Assembly (NCBI RefSeq): GCF_001544475.1
Contig: NZ_FCNW02000031.1
Location: forward strand, 1 to 64,000
From: Caballeronia humi
Lineage (GTDB): Bacteria > Pseudomonadota > Gammaproteobacteria > Burkholderiales > Burkholderiaceae
Direction: 5' to 3'
DNA length: 64,000 bases
The position numbers and the translations under genes are program-made. The notes beneath the pieces are model-generated. The model did not search any database and was not told where the DNA came from. It worked only from the letters and a program-made list of their open reading frames with translations. Within the stretch, counting starts at the first letter, position 1; each line of letters opens with the position of its first letter. Below are positions 53,848 through 62,414 of this stretch, piece by piece.

Positions 53848-54900
53848 ATGTCCAAAACACGCATCGCCGTGGCAGGCGCCGGCTATATCGGACTCGCGCA
53901 CGTGGGCGTGATCCAGTCGAGCCCGACGTGCACGCTGTCGGCGATCGTCGATCCTTCGCCGGGCGCCGTCGATATCGCCGCGAAGGCCGGCGTGCCGCTC
54001 TATCGCTCGCTCGACGAACTGTTCGGGAAGGACCGCCCTGACGGCGTCGTGCTCGCGACGCCGAACCAGTTGCATGTCGAGCACGCGCTGAAATGCATCG
54101 AGGCCGGCGTGCCGATGCTGCTGGAAAAACCGGTCGCGCCGACCGTCGAGGAAGCCGAGACGCTCGTGAAGGAAGCAGAGCGCACGGGCGCGAAAATCCT
54201 GATCGGTCATCATCGCGCTCACAGCCCGGTCATGGCGCGCGCGAAGCAACTGATCGACGAGGGGCGGCTCGGCAAGCTCGTCGCGGTGATGGGGAGCGCC
54301 GTATTCTTCAAGCCCGACCACTATTTCGCCGATGCCCCGTGGCGCAAGGAGCCGGGCGCGGGCCCGATCCTGCTCAACATGATCCACGAGGTACACAACC
54401 TGCGGATGCTCTGCGGCGATATCGTCGCGGTGCAGGCGTTCGCCTCGCACGCGACGCGCGGCTTTCCGGTCGAGGATACGGTCGCGATCAACCTGCGCTT
54501 CGCGAGCGGCGCGCTCGGCACCTTCATGCTGTCCGATACGGCCGCGAGCGCGCGGAGCTGGGAGCAGACCTCGCAGGAGAACAAGGCCTACGCAACCTAT
54601 CCCGACGAGGATTGCTACGTGATCGCGGGCACATTCGGTTCGCTCGCCGTGCCGACGATGCGTCTCAAGACGTACGGCCGCGCCGAGGACCGCTCGTGGT
54701 GGAAGCCGTTCGACGTGAGCGTCGCCGAGATGACGCGCGACGACCCGCTCAAGCATCAGATCGAGCATTTCGGCTGCGTGGTGCGCGGCGAGGCGCAGCC
54801 GATCGTCAGCGCGCGCGACGGCTTGCAAAATCTGCGCATCACCGAGGCGATCGTCGAGGCGGCGCGCACGGGTTCGATCGTCGATACCACGCCTTTTTGA
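53848..54900 (+). CDS. Gfo/Idh/MocA family oxidoreductase
   Basis: A 350-residue NAD(P)-dependent dehydrogenase. The Rossmann motif is 'RIAVAGAGYIGLAHVGV', and 'LLEKPVAPTVEEAE' carries the EKP motif. The C-terminal domain has 'PGAGPILLNMIHEVHNLRMLCGD' with the catalytic-type His. The sequence is distinct from the family member at 15777. It is divergent from the LysR gene and followed after 83 bases by DAHP synthase, with which it may be transcribed. The substrate is unknown, probably a sugar or cyclitol. Confidence 0.93.
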   Translation: MSKTRIAVAGAGYIGLAHVGVIQSSPTCTLSAIVDPSPGAVDIAAKAGVPLYRSLDELFGKDRPDGVVLATPNQLHVEHALKCIEAGVPMLLEKPVAPTVEEAETLVKEAERTGAKILIGHHRAHSPVMARAKQLIDEGRLGKLVAVMGSAVFFKPDHYFADAPWRKEPGAGPILLNMIHEVHNLRMLCGDIVAVQAFASHATRGFPVEDTVAINLRFASGALGTFMLSDTAASARSWEQTSQENKAYATYPDEDCYVIAGTFGSLAVPTMRLKTYGRAEDRSWWKPFDVSVAEMTRDDPLKHQIEHFGCVVRGEAQPIVSARDGLQNLRITEAIVEAARTGSIVDTTPF

Positions 54901-54983
54901 GGCACGCGGCACGATGACCCGGGCGAGCAACGAACGAATGCGATAATCGCGACTTGCTCACTGCACGCCCCGGGAGAACCGCC

Positions 54984-56102
54984 TTGACTCGCATCGACAA
55001 CCCGCAACGCGACCAGGAAGTCGGCTTGGCCGACTCCACCCAGGACACGACGCGCATCGACGACGTCCGCATCGGCGCCGTGCGCCCGCTGATTTCCCCC
55101 GCGCTGCTGCTCGACGAACTGCCCGTGCCCACCGCCGTGCAGACGCTCGTCGAAAAGAGCCGCGCCGAAATCGCCAATATCCTGCACGGTCGCGACGATC
55201 GCCTCGTCGCGATCGTCGGTCCGTGTTCGATCCACGATCACGATCAGGCGCTCGACTACGCGCGCCGCCTGAAAATCGCCGCTGACGCGCTCTCCGACGA
55301 CCTTCTGATCGTGATGCGCGTCTACTTCGAGAAGCCGCGCACGACGGTCGGCTGGAAGGGCTACATCAACGATCCGCGTCTCGACGGCAGTTACCGGATA
55401 AACGAAGGCCTGCGGCGCGCGCGCCAGTTGCTGCTCGACGTCAGCAGCATCGGTTTGCCGACGGCGACGGAATTCCTCGACCTGCTGAGCCCGCAGTACA
55501 TCGCGGATCTGATCGCGTGGGGCGCGATCGGCGCGCGCACGACCGAGAGCCAGAGCCATCGGCAGCTTGCGTCGGGTATGAGCTGCCCGATCGGCTTCAA
55601 GAACGGCACCGACGGCGGCGTGCAGATCGCGGCCGACGCGATTGTCGCCGCGCGCGCGAGCCACGCGTTCATGGGCATGACGAAAATGGGCATGGCCGCG
55701 ATTTTCGAGACGCGCGGCAACGACGACGCGCACGTCATCCTGCGCGGCGGCAAGAAGGGGCCGAACTACGACGCCGCATCGGTCGAGGCGTGCTGTGCGG
55801 CGCTGAAGGCGGTCGGTTTGCGCGAACAGGTGATGGTCGACTTCTCGCACGCGAACTCGGGCAAGTCGCATCTGCGCCAGACGGATGTCGCGAACGACGT
55901 CGCCGCGCAACTGACGCAGGGTGACACGCGCATCACCGGCGTGATGATCGAGAGCCATCTGGAGGAAGGACGGCAGGACCTGAAGCCGGGTGTGCCGCTG
56001 CGCTACGGCGTGTCGATCACGGATGCGTGCCTCGGCTGGGCGCAGACCGAGCCGGTGCTCGACACGCTCGCGCGCGCGGTGCGTGCGCGGCGCGAGCGCT
56101 GA
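54984..56102 (+). CDS. aroG: 3-deoxy-7-phosphoheptulonate (DAHP) synthase
   Basis: A 372-residue type I DAHP synthase, the first step of the shikimate pathway (phosphoenolpyruvate plus erythrose 4-phosphate). Motifs present are 'VAIVGPCSIHDHDQALDYA', 'RVYFEKPRTTVGWKG', 'GARTTESQSHRQLASG', 'GFKNGTDGGVQIA' and 'ILRGGKKGPNYDA'. The start is TTG 54984, since GGGAG lies eight bases before it and no ATG fits; a frame start at 54954 is too close to the upstream gene signals. It is followed by a clear terminator. It is probably one of several isozymes in the genome. Confidence 0.95.
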   Translation: MTRIDNPQRDQEVGLADSTQDTTRIDDVRIGAVRPLISPALLLDELPVPTAVQTLVEKSRAEIANILHGRDDRLVAIVGPCSIHDHDQALDYARRLKIAADALSDDLLIVMRVYFEKPRTTVGWKGYINDPRLDGSYRINEGLRRARQLLLDVSSIGLPTATEFLDLLSPQYIADLIAWGAIGARTTESQSHRQLASGMSCPIGFKNGTDGGVQIAADAIVAARASHAFMGMTKMGMAAIFETRGNDDAHVILRGGKKGPNYDAASVEACCAALKAVGLREQVMVDFSHANSGKSHLRQTDVANDVAAQLTQGDTRITGVMIESHLEEGRQDLKPGVPLRYGVSITDACLGWAQTEPVLDTLARAVRARRER

Positions 56103-56114
56103 GTTTTTGCTGAA

Positions 56115-56143
56115 CGGCGCGTCGTCAGGGCGCGCCGCTTTTT
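56115..56143 (+). terminator. Rho-independent terminator after aroG
   Basis: CGGCGCG / CGCGCCG stem with a nine-base loop followed by CTTTTT. It overlaps the last bases of the convergent aldehyde-dehydrogenase-like gene. Confidence 0.85.
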
Positions 56144-57596
56144 ATCCGACGTTCCCGATACACACATACTTGGTGTCGAGATATTCATCGACGCCGTAGT
56201 GCGAGCCTTCCCGCCCCATCCCCGATTCCTTCACGCCGCCGAACGGCGCCACCTCGTTGAACACGAGCGTCTCGTTCACGCCGACCACGCCGCATTCCAG
56301 CGCTTCCACGACACGAAACGAGCGGTTCAGATCGGACGTATAGAAGTACGCGGCCAGCCCCGTGCGCGGCTGATTCGCCAGGCGCAGCGCTTCGGCTTCG
56401 TCGCTGAAGCGCATTACGCTCGCGACCGGGCCGAGGATTTCGTCGCCGCAGATGTCCATCGACGGATCGACGTCGGTCAGCACCGTCGGCTGATAGAAGT
56501 TCGGGCCCGCCGGATGGCGCTGTCCGCCCGCGACCACCTTCGCGCCCGCGCTGACCGCCTGCGCCACCATTGCCTCGATGCGCGCGAGCGCGGCGCCGTC
56601 GATAAGCGGGCCGACTTGCGAATCGTCGCGCATGCCGTCGCCGACTTTCAGCGCCTTCACCTTGCCCGCGAGCCGTCGCACGAATTCGTCGTGCACGCTA
56701 TCCTGGATCAGAAAGCGGTTCGCGCACATCGCCGCCTGGCCTGTGTGGCGAAAGCGCGCCGCGACCGCGCCGGAGACGGCGAGGTCGAGATCGGCATCGT
56801 CGAAGACGATGAACGGCGAACTCGCGCCGAGTTCCAACGATACTTTCTTCACCGTGTTCGCGCACCGCGCCATCAACTGCTTGCCTGTTTCGATGCTGCC
56901 GGTGAACGACACCTTCCTGACCTGAGGACTGTCGACGAGCGCCTGAACGAGCGTATCGTCGTCGCCGGTGAGCACCGAAAACACGCCGCGCGGCAGGCCC
57001 GCGTTTTCCGCAAGCACGCAGAGCGCAAGCGCGGAAAAAGGCGCCTCTGATGACGGCTTCAGCACGACCGTGCACCCGGCGGCGAGCGCGGCGCCGATCT
57101 TGCGCGCGACCATCGACGAAGGAAACGTCCACGACGTGATCGCCGCGCACACGCCGACCGGCTGCCTGATCACGTGAACGCGCTGGCTGCGCCGCGCGGC
57201 GGGCATGTTGTCGCCGTAGATGCGCCGTGATTCCTCCGAGAACCACTCGATGTAGTTCGCCGCCTGCGCGATTTCGGCGCGTGCCTCGTGGATCGGCTTG
57301 CCCTGTTCGGAGCTAAGAATAATCGCGAGGTCGTCGCGATGCGCTTTCACGAGCTGCGCCCACTCGCGCAACACGCACGCGCGCTCGCGTCCGCTCCACT
57401 CGCGCCATTCGTCGAACGCCGTTGCGGCGTGGCTGACCGCATCGTTTGCCTGAGCTGCAGTCAGACGCGGCACGCGGCCGACCGCTTCGCCGTTCGCCGG
57501 ATTGACGACGGTGTCGTTCGGCTGGGAGGTCGCTTCGATCCACGTTCCGCCGACATACGCGGACTGCTCGAAGAGATTGGCGCACTTGAGTTGCAT
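56142..57596 (-). CDS. Aldehyde-dehydrogenase-like protein (GabD-type) lacking catalytic Cys and Asn
   Basis: A 484-residue full-length member of the succinate-semialdehyde dehydrogenase branch. The frame is intact and the family blocks are present ('VSLELGASSPFIVFDDADLD', 'FGGVKESGMGREGSHYG'). The catalytic region reads 'HTGQAAMCANRF' where GabD has GQTCVCANR, so the nucleophile is Ala289; the remaining Cys291 is two residues off. The oxyanion Asn in PWNFP is Thr157 ('SWTFP'). The Glu of ELG is kept. Normal oxidation of aldehydes seems unlikely. It may be a binding or regulatory protein, or a gene losing function by missense change. It stands alone, convergent with aroG. Confidence 0.9.
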   Translation of the reverse strand: MQLKCANLFEQSAYVGGTWIEATSQPNDTVVNPANGEAVGRVPRLTAAQANDAVSHAATAFDEWREWSGRERACVLREWAQLVKAHRDDLAIILSSEQGKPIHEARAEIAQAANYIEWFSEESRRIYGDNMPAARRSQRVHVIRQPVGVCAAITSWTFPSSMVARKIGAALAAGCTVVLKPSSEAPFSALALCVLAENAGLPRGVFSVLTGDDDTLVQALVDSPQVRKVSFTGSIETGKQLMARCANTVKKVSLELGASSPFIVFDDADLDLAVSGAVAARFRHTGQAAMCANRFLIQDSVHDEFVRRLAGKVKALKVGDGMRDDSQVGPLIDGAALARIEAMVAQAVSAGAKVVAGGQRHPAGPNFYQPTVLTDVDPSMDICGDEILGPVASVMRFSDEAEALRLANQPRTGLAAYFYTSDLNRSFRVVEALECGVVGVNETLVFNEVAPFGGVKESGMGREGSHYGVDEYLDTKYVCIGNVG

Positions 57597-57861
57597 CGGT
57601 GTTGCTCCGTTCGGGTGGACGGGAAAGCGAATCGTCGGAGGGATAGGGTTTGCGTTTTTTTACGGCGACGTTCGTCCGACTTTAACGGACTTCCGATCGC
57701 GTTGACAAAGAGAACGTTGCAATCGGCGCACGGGCGTTCGTTCAGCCTTGACTGACAGTCGCCGTGCTACAAGTAAGCCGCCACTAAGCCTGACATCGAC
57801 TTGGGGCGGCATCATGCCGGAATTGGTCGCTTCACTTGCACCTTGACGACAACCGCTCCCC

Positions 57862-58434
57862 ATGGCCCACAACCGCACGGCAAGCCGGCCCGCATTCAGC
57901 GCGGCCGACAAACTTTTCCACTGGATCACCGTATTGCTGCTCGTCGTTCAATATTCGATCGGCTGGCTGATGCCCGACGTGCATCGCGATACCAAGCCCG
58001 TCGGGCTCGTGGGACTGCATCTCTCCGTTGGCGCGCTGATCGTGCTCGTTGTGCTCGGGCGTTTCGTGTGGCGCCTGATGCATCCGCTGCCGCCCGAACC
58101 CGAGATGGTCCCGCGCGTCTTTAGGACGGCCGCGCGCGTCACGCATTGGCTCCTGTATGCGCTTTTGATCGCGTTTCCGCTGATGGGCTGGGCCAATGCG
58201 TCGTCGCGCGGTTGGGCCGTGTCGCTCTTTCACGTCGTGCCGCTTCCTCCGCTCGCGGCAACGGGTTCGTCGATCGGACACGCGCTCGGCGATGTCCACA
58301 AGTTCACCGCGTGGGTGCTGATCGTGCTGGTCGGTTTTCATGTGCTCGGCGCGCTTTTCCATCACCTGATTCTTCACGACGATACGCTGCGGCGCATGCT
58401 GCCTGGGCGGCGCGACCAATCACCGAATAGATGA
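57862..58434 (+). CDS. Cytochrome b561
   Basis: A 190-residue inner-membrane dihaem cytochrome with four helices. The helices carry His20 ('KLFHWITVLL'), His53 ('VGLHLSVGAL'), a His in 'VTHWLLYALLIAFPLMGW' and His residues in 'DVHKFTAWVLIVLVGFHVLGALFHH', the usual b561 ligand set. It probably passes electrons between quinol and a periplasmic acceptor or superoxide, as in E. coli CybB. It stands alone, with about 265 bases of unassigned sequence before it. Confidence 0.93.
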   Translation: MAHNRTASRPAFSAADKLFHWITVLLLVVQYSIGWLMPDVHRDTKPVGLVGLHLSVGALIVLVVLGRFVWRLMHPLPPEPEMVPRVFRTAARVTHWLLYALLIAFPLMGWANASSRGWAVSLFHVVPLPPLAATGSSIGHALGDVHKFTAWVLIVLVGFHVLGALFHHLILHDDTLRRMLPGRRDQSPNR

Positions 58435-58508
58435 TTAGCGAAATCTATTGAATAAAGTTCGATCATCATCTATTCTGAGATTTCCCTGCCAGCATTTAGG
58501 AAATCGAC

Positions 58509-58892
58509 ATGCCGCTCGTACGTATCGATCTTGCCGAAGGCCAATCGGCCGAGTACCGCACCGCCATCGCCGACGAAGTCTATAACGCGATGACCACCAC
58601 TCTGAACGTGCCCGCCAACGACCGTTTCATGCTCGTGACCGAGCACAAGCCGAGCGACTTCATTGCCGATCCGACGTATCTCGGCATCGAGCGGTCTCCG
58701 CAGTGCGTGATCCTGCAGATTACGCTGAACGCGGGCCGTGATCTCGCCATGAAACGCGCGTTCTACAAAGCCCTCGTCGATGGCTTGCACGAGCGAATCG
58801 GCTTGCGACGAGAGGACGTGTTCATCAGTCTCGTCGAAGTGCAGAAGGAGAACTGGTCGTTCGGCAACGGCGAAGCGCAGTATGCGACTTAA
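58509..58892 (+). CDS. Tautomerase family protein (MSAD/4-oxalocrotonate tautomerase-like)
   Basis: A 127-residue member of the tautomerase superfamily, of the longer two-module kind. The mature protein would start with the catalytic Pro ('MPLVRIDLAEG'). 'FMLVTEHKPSDFIADPTYLGI' and 'AGRDLAMKRAFYKALVDGLHERIGLRREDVF' are typical of the malonate-semialdehyde-decarboxylase-like branch. The reaction may be tautomerisation or hydrolytic decarboxylation. It is followed after 19 bases by a TetR gene, so the two probably form one unit. Confidence 0.9.
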   Translation: MPLVRIDLAEGQSAEYRTAIADEVYNAMTTTLNVPANDRFMLVTEHKPSDFIADPTYLGIERSPQCVILQITLNAGRDLAMKRAFYKALVDGLHERIGLRREDVFISLVEVQKENWSFGNGEAQYAT

Positions 58893-58911
58893 GTCAGTCC
58901 GGAGCTGAACG

Positions 58912-59502
58912 ATGCCGCGCGTGTCCCGCGAACAAACCGACAAGAACCGGCTGCTCATCGAGGCGGCGTCCGCGCGTCTTTTCAAGGAGCACGGCTTCAA
59001 CGGCGTGTCCGTTGCGGACATCATGGCGTCTGCGGGCCTCACGCACGGCGGCTTCTACGGGCATTTCGAATCGAAGGACGAACTCGCCGCGCTCGCATGC
59101 GGGAAGGCGTTCGAAGAGTCGGCGGCGCGCTGGAAGTCGTTCGCGAAAGACGGCGCGGATGAAGCAGCCGCACTCGATGCCCTCGCGAAGCACTATCTCA
59201 GCGCGAAGCAGCGGGATCAGCCCGGCGCGGGATGCCCGGCTAATTCCCTCGCCGCCGACGTGGGGCGCGAGGATGCGGACAAGCCCGTGCGAGGTGTCTA
59301 TACGCGCGGACTGAAGGCGCTCGTCGCGGCGCTGACGTCGTATTCAAACGCGCGCCAGACGAAGCGCCTCAGAAAGCTCGCACTCGCGCGACTATCGATG
59401 CTGATCGGTGCCGTGACACTTGCACGCGCTGTCCGCGGCGATCCGCTTTCCGACGAGATACTCGAAGCCGCGCGCGAACATCTCGGTTTCGGCAGCGAAT
59501 GA
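58912..59502 (+). CDS. TetR/AcrR family transcriptional regulator
   Basis: A 196-residue repressor. The N-terminal helix-turn-helix is 'LLIEAASARLFKEHGFNGVS' then 'VADIMASAGLTHGGFYGHFE' (about residues 14-55). The rest is the helical ligand domain, including 'GAGCPANSLAADVGRED' and 'ADKPVRGVYTRGLKALVAAL'. This is the branch often linked to small reductase or tautomerase genes. It most likely controls itself and the tautomerase gene in front of it. Confidence 0.93.
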   Translation: MPRVSREQTDKNRLLIEAASARLFKEHGFNGVSVADIMASAGLTHGGFYGHFESKDELAALACGKAFEESAARWKSFAKDGADEAAALDALAKHYLSAKQRDQPGAGCPANSLAADVGREDADKPVRGVYTRGLKALVAALTSYSNARQTKRLRKLALARLSMLIGAVTLARAVRGDPLSDEILEAAREHLGFGSE

Positions 59503-59508
59503 CCCTAC

Positions 59509-60291
59509 CTACCGCCCGCGATTGAAAAGCGGCGACGCATTGCTTGCAGCCGCCAGTTCAAACGCGGCCGCGAGCAATGCAGGCCCAAGATTTTTCATGC
59601 GCTTCTCGTCCAGCCGCACCGCCGGACCCGCGATGCTGATCACGCCGATCGCCGGATAGTTGCGGCGTTGCACGGGCGCGGCCATCGCGGTCATGCCCGG
59701 CGCGAACACCTGATCGATCGTCGCGTAGCCGCGCGCCCGCGCCGCGTGGACGAACTCCAGCAAGCCCTGCACGGTCGTCGGCGCCTTCGGGCCGTACTGC
59801 TTCGGCTGACCGAATCCCTGCCGCGAGACCAGTTCGAGCGCGCGTTCGTCGCTCATCGTCATCATCCATGCGTGGCCCGTCGCGCTGCACGAGAGGATCG
59901 TGTCCATGCCCATGTCCGGGTCGTAGCGCAGGCCCTTGAGCGCCCCCTGCGACTTTGCGACCCACGTGAGCCTGTCGCCATCGACGATTGCAAGGCGCAC
60001 CAGTTCCCCCGACGTCTCCGCGAGCCGGTCGAGCATCGTCTGCGCGATGTCGACGATGCCCGACGTCGCGAGAAAGCCGAGCCCCAAGCCGACGAGCTTC
60101 GTCGTTAGCACGTAATCGCCGTGTTCGCGCAATTGCCGGACGTAGCCGCACTGCTTGAGATCGACCAGCAGCCGATGACACGCGCTGCGCGGAATGTCGA
60201 GTTCGGCCGAGATGAGCGCGAGCGGCGTGCCTTCCATCTGCGTGGCGAGATATTCGAGGACGGCGAGGGTGCGTTCCGTGACGCCGGGCAT
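59509..60291 (-). CDS. IclR family transcriptional regulator
   Basis: A 260-residue IclR regulator. The winged helix-turn-helix is 'ERTLAVLEYLATQMEGTPLA' then 'LISAELDIPRSACHRLLVDL' (about residues 6-45). The C-terminal effector domain has 'LAIVDGDRLTWVAKSQG', 'LSCSATGHAWMMTMS' and 'MTAMAAPVQRRNYPAIGVISIAG'. ATG 60291 is used; the frame extends upstream through the promoter region. It is divergent from an MHS transporter and dehydroquinase-like gene. IclR proteins often control quinate, protocatechuate or shikimate catabolism, which fits. Confidence 0.93.
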   Translation of the reverse strand: MPGVTERTLAVLEYLATQMEGTPLALISAELDIPRSACHRLLVDLKQCGYVRQLREHGDYVLTTKLVGLGLGFLATSGIVDIAQTMLDRLAETSGELVRLAIVDGDRLTWVAKSQGALKGLRYDPDMGMDTILSCSATGHAWMMTMSDERALELVSRQGFGQPKQYGPKAPTTVQGLLEFVHAARARGYATIDQVFAPGMTAMAAPVQRRNYPAIGVISIAGPAVRLDEKRMKNLGPALLAAAFELAAASNASPLFNRGR

Positions 60292-60350
60292 GGTTTGTCT
60301 CCATCGAATGCCGTATTTGCGCAGCGAGTTTTGCACATTATGAGATGAAA

Positions 60351-60363
60351 TTCCACCCTGGAA
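60351..60363. promoter_or_regulatory. Short inverted repeat in the IclR/MHS control region
   Basis: TTCCACCCTGGAA, five-base arms around CCC, about midway between the divergent genes. A candidate IclR operator by position only. Confidence 0.3.
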
Positions 60364-60489
60364 CGACATCCCACCTGCCAGTGATAGTCTCGCTCTACGG
60401 TTCGGACGCGCTTCGAACCCCCGAACCACGACACCCGATGACCAACCGGCCGCGCCCATTCAAAAAGCGGCCGAAGAGGAGACGACAAC

Positions 60490-61857
60490 ATGACTCAGGA
60501 AGCACAGCAGGCGCACGCAGCGATGCGCACGCGCGCCCTGACCGCCGCGGCGGTAGGCACGGCGCTCGAATGGTTCGATTTCACGCTTTACGGCGCACTG
60601 GCCGCGACCGTGCTGCCGAAGCTCTTTTTCCCCGCGATGGATTCGACCTCCGCGCTGCTCGCATCGCTCGCGACGTTCGGTGTTGGCCTCGCGGCGCGGC
60701 CGCTCGGCGCGATCATCTGCGGACACCTCGGCGACAAACTCGGCCGGCGCAACCTCATGCTCGGCACGGTCTCGATCATGGGACTTTCGTCGATGCTGAT
60801 GGGCCTTTTGCCGACCTACGCGAGCATTGGCCTGTGGGCGCCGATCCTGCTCGTCGTGCTGCGCATTCTGCAGGGCTTCGCGCTCGGCGGCGAATCGACG
60901 GGCGCGCAACTGATGGCGATCGAACACGCGAGCCCCGACCGTCGCGGCAAATACTCGGGCCTGCTCGGCCTGTGCTCGCCGCTCAGCCAGATCATGGCGA
61001 ACGGGGTGCTGTTGCTGCTGGCGTCGATGATGTCGGCGCAAGCGTTCGATTCCTACGGCTGGCGCATTCCGTTCCTGATGAGCTTCGTGCTGATCGTGAT
61101 CGGCGTGTATATCCGGCTGAAGGTCAGCGAAACCCCGGCGTTCGTCGAATTGCGCAAGACGCAGGTCGTGCAGGTCGCCAGTCCCCTGCGCGATGCATTG
61201 CGCCTGCACTGGCGGACCGTGCTGCGCTGGATGCTCTTCTTCTGCGGGCCGGCCGCGATCTTTTATCTGATCGTCGTGTTCTCGCTCAGCTACATCACGA
61301 AAACGCTCGCCGTGCCGAAGCAAACCGGCTTCCTGCTGCTGATGGGCGCGAACGTCTGCGCGATCGTCGGGGCGCTCGCGGGCGGCATGCTGAGCGACAG
61401 GATCGGCCGGAAGAAGGCGCTTGCCATCGGTTCGATCGCGACGCTCCTGATGCTCTTCGTGTACTTCCAGATCCTCGATACGAAGAGCTTCCTGCCGATG
61501 CTCGCCGCGATGGGTTTCTTCCTCGGCTTCACGCAGTTCCAGAGCGGCATCCAGCCGGTCGCGTTCGCCGAAGCGTTCCCGACCAACGTGCGCTATTCGG
61601 GCTCGGCGCTCGCCTATACCGGCGCGAACCTCATCGCCGGCGGTCCGATGCCGGTGCTCGCCGTATGGCTCTTTTCGATCTGCAACGGCTCGCCGTGGGG
61701 CGTCGTCGCGGTGTGCGTGGCGTTCAACGTGATCTCGCTGGTCGCGATCCTCACGGCGCCCGAAACGCTCGGCATCGACATGAACCGCACGGACTCGGCC
61801 GCGCGTCTCGCTGGCGACGATGACTTTCCGCAAGCCAGCATGAGCAACAGCCATTGA
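60490..61857 (+). CDS. MFS transporter, metabolite:H+ symporter (MHS) family, second copy
   Basis: A 455-residue, 12-helix symporter. Family marks are 'GTALEWFDFTLYGALAAT', 'GHLGDKLGRRNLML' after helix 2, 'LRILQGFALGGESTGAQL' and 'GMLSDRIGRKKAL'. It is related to but clearly different from the MHS protein at 27349. GAGGAGACGACAAC precedes the ATG. It is divergent from the IclR gene and lies 61 bases before the dehydroquinase-like gene, most likely in one transcript. The substrate is probably an acid of the quinate/shikimate type or another hydroxy acid. Confidence 0.93.
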   Translation: MTQEAQQAHAAMRTRALTAAAVGTALEWFDFTLYGALAATVLPKLFFPAMDSTSALLASLATFGVGLAARPLGAIICGHLGDKLGRRNLMLGTVSIMGLSSMLMGLLPTYASIGLWAPILLVVLRILQGFALGGESTGAQLMAIEHASPDRRGKYSGLLGLCSPLSQIMANGVLLLLASMMSAQAFDSYGWRIPFLMSFVLIVIGVYIRLKVSETPAFVELRKTQVVQVASPLRDALRLHWRTVLRWMLFFCGPAAIFYLIVVFSLSYITKTLAVPKQTGFLLLMGANVCAIVGALAGGMLSDRIGRKKALAIGSIATLLMLFVYFQILDTKSFLPMLAAMGFFLGFTQFQSGIQPVAFAEAFPTNVRYSGSALAYTGANLIAGGPMPVLAVWLFSICNGSPWGVVAVCVAFNVISLVAILTAPETLGIDMNRTDSAARLAGDDDFPQASMSNSH

Positions 61858-61918
61858 GCGGCGGCGCACGCCGGACTCGAAGCAACGAAACAACACCATC
61901 GCAAACGTGAGCACCACA

Positions 61919-62377
61919 ATGACTGAACTCGTATATGTACTGAACGGCTCAAACCTCAACATGCTGGGCAAGCGCGAGCCGCATCTCTATGGCACCACGA
62001 CGCTCGCGCGCGTGCAGCAGGAAACGGAGGCGCTCGCGAGCAAGCTGGATCTCGCGTGCGAGTTCCGGCAGACGAACAGCGAGGCGACCCTCGTCGACTG
62101 GCTGCAGGAAGCGTTCGAGCGCGATGCCGGCGTCATCATCAATCCAGCGGGGTTCTCGTTCGCGTCGGTTCCGGTGCTGGATGCGGTCAAGCTCGTGCAG
62201 CGGCCACTGATCGAACTGCACATCACGAACATCCACAAGCGCGACGAAACGTATCGTCACTCGCTGGTGTCGCGGGCAGCGACCGCGGTGATCTGCGGAC
62301 TGGGCGTCGACGGCTATCTCGTCGCGATGCAGGCGATGGCGATGGCGCTGCGCAAGAACTCGCCGTTCGCTTCGTGA
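61919..62377 (+). CDS. Type II dehydroquinase-like protein with altered active site
   Basis: A 152-residue member of the type II 3-dehydroquinate dehydratase family. Arg19 and Tyr24 ('GKREPHLYG'), Asn75 and the 'IELHITNIHKRDETYRHS' block are kept. The loop NxGxxTHTS is replaced by 'INPAGFSFASVPVLDAV', so the catalytic His81 is Phe and the glycine is shifted. Standard dehydratase activity is doubtful; it may use a related substrate. I prefer ATG 61919 (the N-terminus then matches the family), with GTG 61907 as alternative; neither has a strong ribosome site. It pairs with the MHS transporter. Confidence 0.85.
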   Translation: MTELVYVLNGSNLNMLGKREPHLYGTTTLARVQQETEALASKLDLACEFRQTNSEATLVDWLQEAFERDAGVIINPAGFSFASVPVLDAVKLVQRPLIELHITNIHKRDETYRHSLVSRAATAVICGLGVDGYLVAMQAMAMALRKNSPFAS

Positions 62378-62382
62378 ACGCT

Positions 62383-62411
62383 CGATGCGCCGGTGCGAAA
62401 CCGGCGCATCG
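62383..62411. terminator. Bidirectional terminator between dehydroquinase-like and multicopper oxidase genes
   Basis: A 12-bp perfect stem, CGATGCGCCGGT / ACCGGCGCATCG, with a five-base loop, exactly in the 37-base gap between two convergent genes. T-tracts are poor. Confidence 0.75.
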
Positions 62412-62414
62412 ATT

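Noticed and set aside
60460..61971. Minus-strand frame opposite the second MHS transporter
   Set aside because: Same shadow effect; no protein-like blocks.
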